Shown here piece by piece: positions 8,300-17,285 of a DNA stretch of 64,000 nt (its first letter is position 1; each line of letters starts with the position of its first letter). The stretch comes from Caldilineaceae bacterium (GTDB lineage: Bacteria; Chloroflexota; Anaerolineae; Caldilineales; Caldilineaceae). The stretch spans positions 388,384 through 452,383 of the forward strand of contig JADLDO010000023.1 in the NCBI GenBank assembly GCA_020846635.1, given 5' to 3'. The notes beneath the pieces are model-generated. The model saw only the letters and a program-made list of their open reading frames with translations. It was not told the DNA's origin and searched no databases. Made by a program: the position numbers and the translations under genes.

Positions 8300-9438
8300 G
8301 CAGACTCTCCTTTTGCGGCGGCAACCGCCTTTTCAGCGGCATCGGCCAGGCTTGTGGCGGTGATCAGATTGGCCTCGGCCAAAATGCGACGGCCTTCTTC
8401 TTCGTTGGTTCCGACCAGACGCACCACAAATGGGACTTTGTTTTCCAGTGTATCAATCGCGGTCAAAATGCCGCGGGCAACCTCGTCACAACGGGTGATT
8501 CCACCAAAGATATTGATGAGGACGGCTTTAACGCGGTCATCGGAAAGGATGATACGCAGCGCAGCAGCCACTTTGTCTGCTTGTGCGCCGCCGCCAACAT
8601 CCAGGAAATTGGCAGGGTCGCCGCCATAGAACTTCACGATGTCCATCGTTGCCATCGCCAGGCCGGCACCGTTGACCATACAGCCAATCTCGCCGTCCAG
8701 GTTGATATAGTTCAGGCCAAAGCGATGGGCCTCCGCCTCGGCTGCGTCTTCCTCATCTGGGTCGCGCAATTCTGCTAGGTCGGGGTGGCGGAAAAGGGCG
8801 CTGTCATCCAGGGCAATTTTTCCGTCAACCGCCAGCATCTTGCCGCTGCCGGTGATGACCAGCGGATTTACCTCGGCAAGGGTGGCATCGACATCAACAT
8901 AGGCGCGATAAAGACTTTGGGCAATGCTGATGAAGGCACTGAGATGCTCTTTCGGCAGGCTAATGCCTTCCGCCAGGATGCGCGCTTGGTATTCTCGCAG
9001 GCCCAGGAAGGGATGGACAGCAACCGTTACGATTTTCTCTGGGGTGGTGGCAGCCACTTGCTCAATCTCGACACCCCCTTCGCTGCTCGCCATGAGCACA
9101 ACGCGGCGGCGCGCGCGGTCGAGTACCGCACCCAGATAGATCTCGGTTTTAATATCGGCAGCTTCGTCGACAAGGACTTTCTTAACGGTGAGTCCTTTGA
9201 TATTCATGCCGAGAATCGCATCTGCTCTTTCTTCGGCTTCATTGGGCGTTTTGGCGAGTTTGATGCCACCCGCTTTGCCGCGGCCACCCACGAGCACTTG
9301 GCTCTTGACCACCACGGGACCGCCAAGACGTACGGCAATGTCACGGGCTTCTGCGGGGGTTGTGGCGACTTCCCCTTTGGGAATCGGGATGCCATATTTG
9401 GCAAATATGCGCTTTGACTGGTATTCGTGTAGATTCAA
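8296..9438 (-). CDS. sucC: Succinyl-CoA synthetase beta subunit (ADP-forming type)
   Basis: 380 residues from a TTG start, fixed by a strong AGGAGG site eight bases before it and by the classical N-terminus [17 protein letters not shown]; the open frame upstream is not coding. The ATP-grasp domain covers the first ~240 residues ([16 protein letters not shown] and the EVNPLV metal loop). The C-terminal CoA-ligase domain has [15 protein letters not shown] and [10 protein letters not shown]. It forms the alpha2-beta2 or alpha-beta enzyme with SucD. A good promoter lies about 160 bases upstream, giving a long 5' leader. Confidence 0.96.
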   Translation of the reverse strand: MNLHEYQSKRIFAKYGIPIPKGEVATTPAEARDIAVRLGGPVVVKSQVLVGGRGKAGGIKLAKTPNEAEERADAILGMNIKGLTVKKVLVDEAADIKTEIYLGAVLDRARRRVVLMASSEGGVEIEQVAATTPEKIVTVAVHPFLGLREYQARILAEGISLPKEHLSAFISIAQSLYRAYVDVDATLAEVNPLVITGSGKMLAVDGKIALDDSALFRHPDLAELRDPDEEDAAEAEAHRFGLNYINLDGEIGCMVNGAGLAMATMDIVKFYGGDPANFLDVGGGAQADKVAAALRIILSDDRVKAVLINIFGGITRCDEVARGILTAIDTLENKVPFVVRLVGTNEEEGRRILAEANLITATSLADAAEKAVAAAKGESA

Positions 9439-9607
9439 GGTCGATCCTCCTAGCCGACGCAAAATGAATGAAGAACCGGAGATGATTGCAGGACAGTCTG
9501 GACAATTTAGATTGCAAAGAGAGTGGCTGCAACAGGCACGCTTGTTGTTCTGGCGATGAGATTTTGATTCAGGGATCAGTTTGTCGTTGAAATTCGTCCC
9601 AGAGGTC

Positions 9608-9637
9608 ATTATAGTCGTCCGTTTTCCGAATGGGCAA
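9608..9637 (-). promoter_or_regulatory. Sigma-70-type promoter for sucCD
   Basis: Read on the minus strand, TTGCCC and TATAAT are separated by 18 bases. The predicted transcript begins near 9601 and leaves a leader of about 160 bases before the TTG start of sucC. The rest of 9439-9753 shows no gene. Confidence 0.65.
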
Positions 9638-9732
9638 ACTGCTGTGGGGTTTTCGGTATCAAACGGGCGACGGCGGGCTGGTTGTGTCTTCGTACATTGC
9701 CCGCTTTTTTCCTGCTTTATGTCGCTGGGGGG

Positions 9733-9738
9733 TATAAT
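9733..9738 (+). promoter_or_regulatory. Candidate -10 element for the Nudix gene
   Basis: A perfect TATAAT lies 15 bases before the chosen ATG, which would give an almost leaderless message. No convincing -35 hexamer is seen at the right distance, so this is tentative. Confidence 0.4.
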
Positions 9739-9753
9739 CGCAGAATTGGGTCT

Positions 9754-10281
9754 ATGAGCACACGTATCTATCAGTTCTGTCCATATTGTGGCACCCGCCT
9801 GGAAGAACGTTTGGCGTTTCAGCAGATGCGCCCGGTCTGTCCAACCTGCGGGTTTATTCATTTTCTCGATCCCAAAGTCGCGGTCATTGGCTTGGTGACA
9901 TGGCAAGGTCGCGTCTTGCTGATCCGGCGCGATGTTGACCCCATGAAAGGGAAATGGGCGCTGCCAGGTGGCTACATGGATGCGGGTGAGATGCCCCAGG
10001 AGGCGTTAGCGCGCGAGCTTCGGGAGGAAGTGGGGCTAGACCTCGCCATCGGCGATCTGCTGGCGATCTTTCCAATGGCCGGCCCTGGTGTTTTTAACCG
10101 GGGGATCGTGCTGGCCTATGGCGCTGTGGCGCAGGGTGATGAGCCGCCGATTTTGGTTTGTGATGATGATGCCTGCGAAGCCGCCTGGCTATCCGCAGAT
10201 GAAATCCCACAGGATCTGGCGTTTGAGTCCACGCATACGTTATTGGCCCAGTGGCGTGACGCGCACCGCCGCGAGTCATAA
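9754..10281 (+). CDS. Nudix hydrolase with N-terminal zinc ribbon
   Basis: 175 residues from ATG ([13 protein letters not shown]). Two CxxC knuckles (FCPYCG and VCPTCG) form a zinc ribbon like that of NADH pyrophosphatase NudC and its ADP-ribose pyrophosphatase relatives. The complete Nudix box follows: GGYMDAGEM, then REEVGL with the Glu residues in place. The enzyme should hydrolyse a nucleoside diphosphate linked to another group (ADP-ribose, NAD(H) or an activated sugar) in the cytoplasm. It stands alone, divergent from sucCD; the downstream epimerase begins 98 bases later and may be co-transcribed. Confidence 0.9.
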   Translation: MSTRIYQFCPYCGTRLEERLAFQQMRPVCPTCGFIHFLDPKVAVIGLVTWQGRVLLIRRDVDPMKGKWALPGGYMDAGEMPQEALARELREEVGLDLAIGDLLAIFPMAGPGVFNRGIVLAYGAVAQGDEPPILVCDDDACEAAWLSADEIPQDLAFESTHTLLAQWRDAHRRES

Positions 10282-10379
10282 CGGGCATGAGGGCCATGCT
10301 CTTGGGTGCTGGAGAGGGCGCGGGGCTACCGGCTCTATCGGTAAAAGAGACGATTCGTGACAAGGAGATCGATTTAACA

Positions 10380-11471
10380 ATGGCAGTGACGGAACAAGGA
10401 GTGCCTGTCACAGAGGCTAGCAGCCGGCGCTCTACCCAATCCTATTTGATTACGGGGGGAGCGGGCTTTTTGGGGATCAATATGGCGCGCTATCTGTTGG
10501 CAAAGGGGCAGCGCGTGGTGTCGTTGGACATGGCTCCATTCGACTACCCGGAGCAGAGCGAGATTACCGAAGTGCGCGGGGATATTCGTGACCGCGCGGC
10601 TGTGGAGCGCGCCATGAAGGATGTCGACGTGGTGATCCATACGGCAGCGGCACTGCCGTTGTATAAGCCTGAAGACATCTACTCCACCGATATTGATGGT
10701 ATTCGCATGGTTTTGGATGTTGCCCATGCCAACCAGGTGAAGCGCGTGGTACATATCTCGTCCACCGCGGTCTATGGCATCCCTGACCATCATCCGCTCT
10801 TTGAGACCGATACACTCCACGGGGTCGGCCCCTATGGCGAGGCGAAGGTGATTGCGGAAGAAATCTGCCAGGAGTATCGCGACAAGGGAATGTGTATTCC
10901 GATCATCCGTCCGAAATCCTTTGTGGGGCCGGAGCGGTTGGGCGTCTTTGCGCTTTTCTATGATTGGGCGAAAGATGGCAAGAACTTTCCGGTGTTGGGC
11001 AGCGGCAAGAATCGCTATCAACTGCTAGACGTGGAAGATCTGTGCGCGGCGATCTACCTTGCTGCGACCGGCGATTGTGCCGTGGTCAACGATGTATTTA
11101 ATATCGGGGCCAAAGAGTATACAACGCTGCGTGAAGATTACCAGGCGGTGTTGGATTATGCGGGATATGGCAAGCGTATCGTTCCGCTGCCCGCCGCGCC
11201 GATGATCTGGACGCTGCGCTTTTTAGAGAGGCTGAAGCTGTCGCCACTCTATAAATGGGTCTATGAGACTGTGACCGAAGATTCGTTCGTGTCGATTGAA
11301 AAGGCCGAACGGCTCCTGGGCTATCGTCCACGGTATTCTAACAAGGATGCTCTGATCCGCAACTACCAGTGGTACATTGACCATATGGGTGACTTTGCGG
11401 GCAAAACCGGAGTGTCGCACCGCGTACCGTGGAAGCAGGGTATTTTGAGCATTGCGAAGATGTTCTTTTGA
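10380..11471 (+). CDS. NAD(P)-dependent epimerase/dehydratase (extended SDR)
   Basis: 363 residues from the ATG at 10380, with AAGGAG 12 bases before it; an upstream in-frame ATG exists but lacks support. The Rossmann motif TGGAGFLG sits about 30 residues in, followed by GDIRD and the catalytic pair in GPYGEAK (Tyr and Lys). The fold is that of nucleotide-sugar epimerases and 3-beta-hydroxysteroid dehydrogenase-like enzymes; the substrate is not evident. No glycan-synthesis partners lie directly beside it, though two membrane glycosyltransferases are within 10 kb. The C-terminal 100 residues are basic and aromatic. Confidence 0.85.
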   Translation: MAVTEQGVPVTEASSRRSTQSYLITGGAGFLGINMARYLLAKGQRVVSLDMAPFDYPEQSEITEVRGDIRDRAAVERAMKDVDVVIHTAAALPLYKPEDIYSTDIDGIRMVLDVAHANQVKRVVHISSTAVYGIPDHHPLFETDTLHGVGPYGEAKVIAEEICQEYRDKGMCIPIIRPKSFVGPERLGVFALFYDWAKDGKNFPVLGSGKNRYQLLDVEDLCAAIYLAATGDCAVVNDVFNIGAKEYTTLREDYQAVLDYAGYGKRIVPLPAAPMIWTLRFLERLKLSPLYKWVYETVTEDSFVSIEKAERLLGYRPRYSNKDALIRNYQWYIDHMGDFAGKTGVSHRVPWKQGILSIAKMFF

Positions 11472-11512
11472 TATAGTGGGACGTCTCTTGCCGATGTGAA
11501 TCGATGAGAAAA

Positions 11513-11555
11513 CCTTCCCGGAAGCGGCCCAGAGGGCTCCCCGCTTCCGGGAAGG
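11513..11555 (-). terminator. Intrinsic terminator, copy 2 of the shared terminator repeat
   Basis: A 13-base stem (CCTTCCCGGAAGC and its complement) is followed on the minus strand by TTTTC, so it serves the minus-strand gene that ends at 11563. Read on that strand, the loop GGGGAGCCCTCTGGGCC is the same as at 24107-24150 beside an unrelated gene. Confidence 0.85.
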
Positions 11556-11562
11556 GGTATGA

Positions 11563-12075
11563 CTAGGATTGATCGTCGCGGGCGATGGGGATGTCCTGGG
11601 TGTCTTTGCCGGGGTCGGTGCCCTTCGCCGTTGATTGTGTGGCGCTGGACTTCTGTTTTAGGTCTTTTGAGAGTTTGTCCATTTGATCGCTCAAGGCGCG
11701 CAGCCCTTCGGCGAGTGCGTCACTGAGTTCGGCTGCAATCTTGCTGGTACGCACTTTTTCGGCCACATCCTCTGCTGACTTGACAGCATCTTGCGCTTCT
11801 TTCGTGCTGCTGACGCGCTTAAAGCCATCCTCTAGCGAGTTCGCCACGGAGACGAGGCCAGTACGCAGGTCTTCCTCAATCTTCTTGCGTTGTTCACTGT
11901 TCCAAGCGACCTCGACAACCTCTACAAATTTTTGACCGAGACGGGTCAATTCGTCTACAAGCTCCTTGCCATCCGCGGCCTTGCCACTCTCCTGGCTGGT
12001 GCTGTTCGTTTGGCTGCTCTCTGATTGGTTGTTGGTGTCCGCCTGGCTCTTCTCTTGATCCATTGGCTGGCTCAT
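11563..12075 (-). CDS. Acidic helical protein of unknown function (170 aa)
   Basis: The start (MSQPMDQEKSQADTN) is set by a strong AAGGAGGG site. The first 45 residues are Gln/Ser/Asn/Lys-rich and probably disordered. The rest is predicted helical and amphipathic (LVDELTRLGQKFVEVVEVAW, then repeated Lys/Glu/Ala heptad-like stretches), ending in another low-complexity Lys/Ser/Thr tail. There is no signal peptide or membrane segment. The layout resembles small coiled-coil or stress-associated proteins of Chloroflexi, but I do not recognise a named family. It sits downstream of the GT39 gene on the same strand and ends at a terminator. Confidence 0.7.
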   Translation of the reverse strand: MSQPMDQEKSQADTNNQSESSQTNSTSQESGKAADGKELVDELTRLGQKFVEVVEVAWNSEQRKKIEEDLRTGLVSVANSLEDGFKRVSSTKEAQDAVKSAEDVAEKVRTSKIAAELSDALAEGLRALSDQMDKLSKDLKQKSSATQSTAKGTDPGKDTQDIPIARDDQS

Positions 12076-12176
12076 CTGTTCCCTCCTTGAAACATAGATT
12101 TCTTGTTGCATTGATAGAACGCTAGAGATCACTACGTAACTATCGCCTATCAAGTTGCAGCCAGAACGCTATTTTG

Positions 12177-15062
12177 TCAAGGGGTTGTTGGGATCGAGAT
12201 CGTGGCGCTGTCGCCGATGGCCGCGCCATCCGCTGTGGCAGGAAGGCGATCCCCTGTTGCCGGCAAGTAGAGCCCTGTCATGAGCGTTAAGGGTGCTTGT
12301 GGATTCTCCGGCAACATGAGAATGTGCTGCGTTGAGAGGTATTCACCCGGCAGCCAAGAGCCGGTTGGGGCGCGTCCATCGAGGGTCATAGGGTCGCCAT
12401 CGTCCTGGGCGATGCGCTGACCACTGGCGTCGAAGAGATGGACAAAGATGTGATGGGGGGGCAGCAGCGGTTGGAGAATCTCCCACGTCAAGGTGAGATG
12501 CAGGGTCGTGCCGTTTTGGATGACGCTGTAACCGACCAGACGGGCATGGGTGCCGAATTGGACCGGCGGTATGAGTGGCGATGCGCCGGTGGGGGGCGTG
12601 AAGGATGCGGCGCGGCGTATGACCTTTATGTGCATGAGCGAGACTGGAGAACTCTTGTCGCCTGTCGCTGCATTGAGGAACCCGGCGCTGAGCGTGTAGC
12701 TGCCTTCCTCTAAATCGGAACGTAAGAAGAAGCGAACCGGAACTTGGGCCAATGCCCCTTCTGCCCAGCTATCGGTGGTGTAGTGGGGCAAGGGCCAGCC
12801 TTCCCAGCCATCCACGCCGTTGCCTGCGGAATCGAGCAGCGAGATATAGAGGTTGCGGGTCGGCGGCTGGGGGCTGGTGTTGTGCAGAAAAAGCGTTACG
12901 GCTACTTCATCTCCTGCTAGAATCGCTGCCTCCTCCTCTGGCCCAGAGTAGCCCAATAGCTGTAACCCATCGTCTGCGAGCGGAGTGGATAGCCAATGCT
13001 CGATGGGAAGGCGCTGGGGTGAGAGCGGTTGCGAGGGGGTCGTCACATTGATCTGGCCCAGGGTAATCAGCGGCGAAGCGGTTTCGGCGGAGGGCGTTGT
13101 GGGATTGAAGAGTTGGTCGCTTTGCTTTTGCCCTACGCCAAGCGCAAGATGATAGCTGCCTGGCGGGAGCCCGGCAGGCACATTGAAGGCAATCGCTTCA
13201 AGGCAGGGATTCGCCGGATCGTCACCGGCATAGGCTGCCAACGGCGTCAGGTCACGCGTTGCCCACGGGTAGCCACTGGCATCGAGCAGCCGCAGGGTCG
13301 CGCGCAGATCGTCGCGTGCGCTGGGCGGCTGCCAACAGAGGTCAACCGCCAGCGGTGTGTTGGCGCTGGGGACGGTGGAAGGGGCAATGCCGGCTGAATC
13401 TAGCCTGACTTCAGGCTGTTCGGCGCTGGCGGCTTCTGGATAGATGGCTGTAACGGGAGATGGTTCGGGCTGATCCACAAGCTGTACCCATGCGCTGAGG
13501 CGCGTGGCGGGTGAGTACCAGTGGTTCTCAAGATTGCGAGAGCGGGCCTGTAGATACTCCTCGATTTGCGTTGGCAGCGTGCTGCCAAACGAGAGGGGCA
13601 TGGGAAACCAAATTGTGCCGTTGGCGAGATCGGCATCAAGCTGTGCTGCAAAGGCGTTGTTCCAGGTTAGGATCGTCTGGTCGACCGGAGCGGGCTGCGG
13701 TGGCAGGAGCGCACCATCAGCGGTGCGCGGTGAATAGGCGCGCCAGTAGCCTACTTGCCAGGGGAAGATCGCCAGCACGCTGTCGTTGGAGCGGCTGTTT
13801 GTAAACACATTATCGATCAGCGGGCGATAGTCATGCTCGACATAACGTGGAGTCGTGAAGAAGATGACGCCGCCGATGGTCGCCGCCACAAGGGGCAGCG
13901 CAAGCAGGGGGCCGCCAATCGCCCGGCGATTATCCAAGAGGCTGCCGGAAACAAAGGCAAGACCCGCAATGAGGTACGGAAGTATTTGCAGGAGCAGCCG
14001 TTCGCCCCCTTCTGGAAAGAAGGGAAAGAGCAGGTTGACGGCAAAGCCTACAAATAATGGTGTCAGGATGAGGCAAAGCAGCCAGCCAAGCGGGTGGCGA
14101 TCTGGTCGCCACTTGACAATAGAGATTGCCAAAAGGAGAGAGAGCGCAACCAGCGCGGGCATAAGCTGACGAGCCAGTTCGAGTGGCGCGTTCGCCGCGG
14201 GGATATGACCGGTGAAAAAGGCCAGCCAGTGCCGCCATAGATAGCTCCAGAGAGGCAGGGCGCTATCCTGGTCTGCTATGACCTTGTCGGCGACATAAGG
14301 AAGAAGCTTGGGCAGTGCATATAGCCACCAGGGGAGCTGGATCAGGAGGATGAGGAGGGCTGCCAGCAGGAACCAACGCCACCGCTGCCAGGAGTGGCGA
14401 TGAACATAGAGTGCCCAGAGTTGGTGGGCCAGCAGAATGAAACCAGTGTAATAGAGAGTCAGTAAGGCGAGGCTTGCTGTGAGCACGTAACCCGCCATGC
14501 TGCCATAGGGCTTGCCGCCATGCGCCGACTCCTTCTCCATGCGCCAAAAGTAGGTTGAGGCAGCAAGCGTGAGGAGCAGCGCCAAGCCATACATACGGAT
14601 CTCTTGGCTGTAGAAGATGTGGATGGGATTGACGGCGAGCAGGAAGGTGGCAATGAGCGCTAAGCTGGGGCGCATGGGCCACAGGCTGCGCGCCAGCCAG
14701 GTCATGACCGGCAGTGTAACAATGCCGGTGAGCACAGAGAAGAGGCGCGCCGCTTCTGGCCCTGTGCTGCCAGTCAACGTGAGCCAGAGGTGAAGCAGCG
14801 CATAGTAGAGCGGTGGGTGAATGTCGCGCGCCGTGAGGCTGAGCATGGTGGGCAGCGGCTCAGTGGCAAAGTAGATGCTGTAGCCTTCATCCCACCAGAG
14901 TGGCTGCCATGTCAAACGCAGCAGGCGCAGGGCGATCCCCAGCAAAAAGATGGCGAACCAAGCTGTTCGCCACCCATTTGTGGAGTATGTGCTGACCGGG
15001 TGATGAGCCGTGGCGAGGCTATTGCTGCGCGTAGCGGACGTATAGCTCCTGCTGTGGGTCAT
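12177..15062 (-). CDS. GT-C (GT39-like) membrane glycosyltransferase with large C-terminal beta domain
   Basis: 961 residues. The N-terminal ~430 residues form about 10-12 transmembrane helices with the GT39/ArnT-type motifs WWDEGYS after the first helix and DIHPPLYYALLHLW in the first external loop, so a lipid-linked sugar donor and an extracytoplasmic acceptor are likely. The remaining ~520 residues are soluble and extracytoplasmic, rich in Pro/Thr/Leu and beta-strand patterns (LAVDLCWQPP, VAVTLFLHNTS, LHLTLTWEI), apparently three related Ig-like modules. The start overlaps the lipoprotein gene upstream by 44 bases. Acceptors could be surface proteins, including the Thr-rich lipoproteins next door; that is inference. 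Confidence 0.82.
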   Translation of the reverse strand: MTHSRSYTSATRSNSLATAHHPVSTYSTNGWRTAWFAIFLLGIALRLLRLTWQPLWWDEGYSIYFATEPLPTMLSLTARDIHPPLYYALLHLWLTLTGSTGPEAARLFSVLTGIVTLPVMTWLARSLWPMRPSLALIATFLLAVNPIHIFYSQEIRMYGLALLLTLAASTYFWRMEKESAHGGKPYGSMAGYVLTASLALLTLYYTGFILLAHQLWALYVHRHSWQRWRWFLLAALLILLIQLPWWLYALPKLLPYVADKVIADQDSALPLWSYLWRHWLAFFTGHIPAANAPLELARQLMPALVALSLLLAISIVKWRPDRHPLGWLLCLILTPLFVGFAVNLLFPFFPEGGERLLLQILPYLIAGLAFVSGSLLDNRRAIGGPLLALPLVAATIGGVIFFTTPRYVEHDYRPLIDNVFTNSRSNDSVLAIFPWQVGYWRAYSPRTADGALLPPQPAPVDQTILTWNNAFAAQLDADLANGTIWFPMPLSFGSTLPTQIEEYLQARSRNLENHWYSPATRLSAWVQLVDQPEPSPVTAIYPEAASAEQPEVRLDSAGIAPSTVPSANTPLAVDLCWQPPSARDDLRATLRLLDASGYPWATRDLTPLAAYAGDDPANPCLEAIAFNVPAGLPPGSYHLALGVGQKQSDQLFNPTTPSAETASPLITLGQINVTTPSQPLSPQRLPIEHWLSTPLADDGLQLLGYSGPEEEAAILAGDEVAVTLFLHNTSPQPPTRNLYISLLDSAGNGVDGWEGWPLPHYTTDSWAEGALAQVPVRFFLRSDLEEGSYTLSAGFLNAATGDKSSPVSLMHIKVIRRAASFTPPTGASPLIPPVQFGTHARLVGYSVIQNGTTLHLTLTWEILQPLLPPHHIFVHLFDASGQRIAQDDGDPMTLDGRAPTGSWLPGEYLSTQHILMLPENPQAPLTLMTGLYLPATGDRLPATADGAAIGDSATISIPTTP

Positions 15063-15960
15063 TGCTGCTCAAGGTAAAGGTAGCGGGAGGGCCAACCGTA
15101 GCGCCCGTGTTATCGATAAGCTGTACTTGCCATGTGCCCTGCGGCGGCGTCTCTGGATACTCGACCTTGAAGTTTTGAAAGCGCTGGCGTGGGTCTTGGA
15201 AAGGCCAAGTGAAAGCTGGTTGTCCGCCAAATGAACTGCCTTCCACGGGCAGGGCTGTGCCGTCTTTAGTCACGCTCAGGCTATATCCTTCGAGCGCGCT
15301 GTTGCCCGAATAGACATAGAGAAAGACACGAACCACGCCTGTTTCGGGAAATTGCTCTTGTGTTTCGAGAATGAAGGTCGCGGCGGGTGCGGGTTGGGGC
15401 GTTGCCGTGGCAGGAACGGCGGCAGGGGGCGCGGTTGCTGCAGCTGCCGCGGGCGCTGTCGGTTGGGTTGTTGCTGCACCGCCGATAACAGGCACACTGT
15501 CCACGAGCCCCAGGGTATCGACAAATTCGTTCGTCACCCATACCTCAACGCCATCAATGCAACAGATCTGCCACCAACTTCGATCGGGGCTGACGCCCAC
15601 AATATCATATTCAGCGCCGCGCTCGATGGTTGCTACCACCTCGAAGTCGGTGCTGGGGCCGGAGCGGGCATTGAGCAAGGGCGTGTTGATAACGGCCTTC
15701 GGTAAATCTCCTTGCCCCGACGCTGGATTCGATGATGCGGTCGTGGCGGCATCTGTCGTGGTCGCAGGGGGAGCCTCGGTTGCTGGGGCTGCGGCGACCG
15801 TGGGGGTAAAGGTCGGCTGGGGGGTGCGGATCGCAAGCGGCCCAGCGGAGTCGTCCGCGGCCGCGAACAGGCCACAGCCGCTCAGTGTCACCAACGCTGC
15901 CAGCAGCAGCGATGTGATTTGAATAGGGTGTCTGCCTGTCCGGGATTGCGCAGGGGGCAT
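15019..15960 (-). CDS. SH3-domain lipoprotein (paralogue 3 of 3)
   Basis: 313 residues from MPPAQSRTGRHPIQ; a TTG overlapping the previous stop at 15987 is an alternative. The signal peptide ends in the lipobox LSGC, predicting a membrane-anchored outer-face lipoprotein. An Ala/Thr/Pro-rich stretch precedes a bacterial SH3 domain (LLNARSGPSTDFEVVATIE onward) with the motif WWQICCIDG. A second Ala/Pro linker and a C-terminal beta domain (GTWQVQLIDNTGA, ending EQ/ELYVRYAQQ) follow. It belongs to a tandem family with the next two genes. SH3 domains of this type usually bind cell-wall or surface polymers; the actual ligand is unknown. Confidence 0.82.
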   Translation of the reverse strand: MPPAQSRTGRHPIQITSLLLAALVTLSGCGLFAAADDSAGPLAIRTPQPTFTPTVAAAPATEAPPATTTDAATTASSNPASGQGDLPKAVINTPLLNARSGPSTDFEVVATIERGAEYDIVGVSPDRSWWQICCIDGVEVWVTNEFVDTLGLVDSVPVIGGAATTQPTAPAAAAATAPPAAVPATATPQPAPAATFILETQEQFPETGVVRVFLYVYSGNSALEGYSLSVTKDGTALPVEGSSFGGQPAFTWPFQDPRQRFQNFKVEYPETPPQGTWQVQLIDNTGATVGPPATFTLSSNDPQQELYVRYAQQ

Positions 15961-15983
15961 TCTCAACAGTTCATGTAAATTCT

Positions 15984-17285
15984 TCAACGTACTCTTACCC
16001 AACCAAGATAGATTTCACGATTTGGATTGCTCGGTGCCGTGGTGAAGGTCACTTCTTCCGAAAGACGGTTTCCTGCACCATCGGCGACATAGACCGTCCA
16101 TGTGCCTGTCCCGATGAGTTGGAGGCGGGTCGCCTCGCTGTTGATGGTGGCTGGATCGGGAGGACGGTACTCGTATTTATAGTTGTATTGTACACGATTG
16201 CCGGAACCTGGCGGCGCGCTAAACTCAAAAACGCCTTTACTGCCGACATGGCCCAGGGCATTGGGCCGTTCGAAACCTTCAAACTTGACGGTGATGAAGT
16301 AGTTTTCTAATGGCTGCTCTAGCGGGCTGACCCCGATAAAGATTTTCGCCCAGATCGTAACGTATTCATTGCTTGTAGGGAAAAACTGAGGGCCGATGGC
16401 GCGCTCAAAGGGCGCTAGGGTCGGTGTCGGGGTTGGCGTTGGCGTGAAGGTTTCCGTCGGCAGCGGAGTAGCGGTCGGCGCGGGGGCTGCGGGTGCAACG
16501 CTCACAGGGACGCTGGTGACATCATTTTTGACCTGGACATGGGTGGCAACGACCCATACGGTTTGCCCACTGACACAGCAGATTTCCAGCCATGTGAAGT
16601 CTTCGGTTCTGCCGATGACCGCGACGGGAATGTCTGGCCCTAGCTGTGCCAACAGTGGATATTCTAGCCCTGGCCCTGTGCGTAGGGCGACGAGGCCACT
16701 CTGTACCAATACAAAAGGGGTCGGCGTGGTCGTAAGCGTTGGTGTATCGGTTGGAATGAGCGGGATCAGGGTGGGTGTTTCGGTGGGTCCCGGTGTTATC
16801 TCAACCGGAATCTGGACGGTAAATTCCGGTGTGGGCAACAAGGAAACTGGCCCACTCCCTGGCGGCACGACGACAAAGGCTGTGACCGTGGGTTCGGGAG
16901 TCAGTGTTTCCGTGGGAATTGGCGTCGGTGGGGCTGTGGGCAACTGCGGCAGCACAGAACTAGGGTCCATCCCTGGCGGTACGATGATCACGCCAGGCTG
17001 GTCACCGCTGGGCGGCGTAACGATAATCACGGTCGGCAGCTCTGGGGGCGTGGTCGGGGTAAAGGTTGGCAACAGCACGATCACGGTTGCGGTTGGCGAC
17101 GGGATCGCTTGTTCACGTTCGCGCTGCACAAGATCGGCGGCGGAACAGCCTAACATGAGCAGGACAAAGACCGCGACCGGAATCAGGCGGCGACGAAGCG
17201 TATTAGCGGCAGCATACGCTTCGTCTGCATGGGTGGGTGATATATTCAAATGCTGGATCGGTGCGCGTTCTTGAGGCTGCTTCAC
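15984..17285 (-). CDS. SH3-domain lipoprotein with Pro/Thr-rich linkers (paralogue 2 of 3)
   Basis: The start is taken as the GTG at 17285, which overlaps the previous gene's stop as GTGA; a GTG five codons upstream is also possible. A long n-region of about 33 residues leads to the hydrophobic stretch and lipobox LMLGC. About 150 residues of low-complexity Pro/Thr/Val sequence follow, repeating PTETxTPxPT-like units, then an SH3 domain (LVALRTGPGLEYPLLAQLG, then WLEICCVSG). A further Thr/Pro linker and a C-terminal beta domain (TIWAKIFIGV, then VQYNYKYEYRPPDP, ending NREIYLGWVRVR) complete it. The Thr-rich linkers are natural O-glycosylation targets, and a GT39-like enzyme is adjacent. Confidence 0.82.
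   Translation of the reverse strand: MKQPQERAPIQHLNISPTHADEAYAAANTLRRRLIPVAVFVLLMLGCSAADLVQREREQAIPSPTATVIVLLPTFTPTTPPELPTVIIVTPPSGDQPGVIIVPPGMDPSSVLPQLPTAPPTPIPTETLTPEPTVTAFVVVPPGSGPVSLLPTPEFTVQIPVEITPGPTETPTLIPLIPTDTPTLTTTPTPFVLVQSGLVALRTGPGLEYPLLAQLGPDIPVAVIGRTEDFTWLEICCVSGQTVWVVATHVQVKNDVTSVPVSVAPAAPAPTATPLPTETFTPTPTPTPTLAPFERAIGPQFFPTSNEYVTIWAKIFIGVSPLEQPLENYFITVKFEGFERPNALGHVGSKGVFEFSAPPGSGNRVQYNYKYEYRPPDPATINSEATRLQLIGTGTWTVYVADGAGNRLSEEVTFTTAPSNPNREIYLGWVRVR

Noticed and set aside
9608..9738. Divergent promoter region considered as a riboswitch for sucCD
   Set aside because: The leader is about 160 bases but no conserved riboswitch core or terminator/antiterminator pair was visible.
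16396..17274. Open frame of 292 codons on the plus strand, rich in Gly/Val/Ser
   Set aside because: It is the complement of the Thr/Pro-rich stalk of an SH3 lipoprotein; the repeated composition creates long antisense frames by chance.
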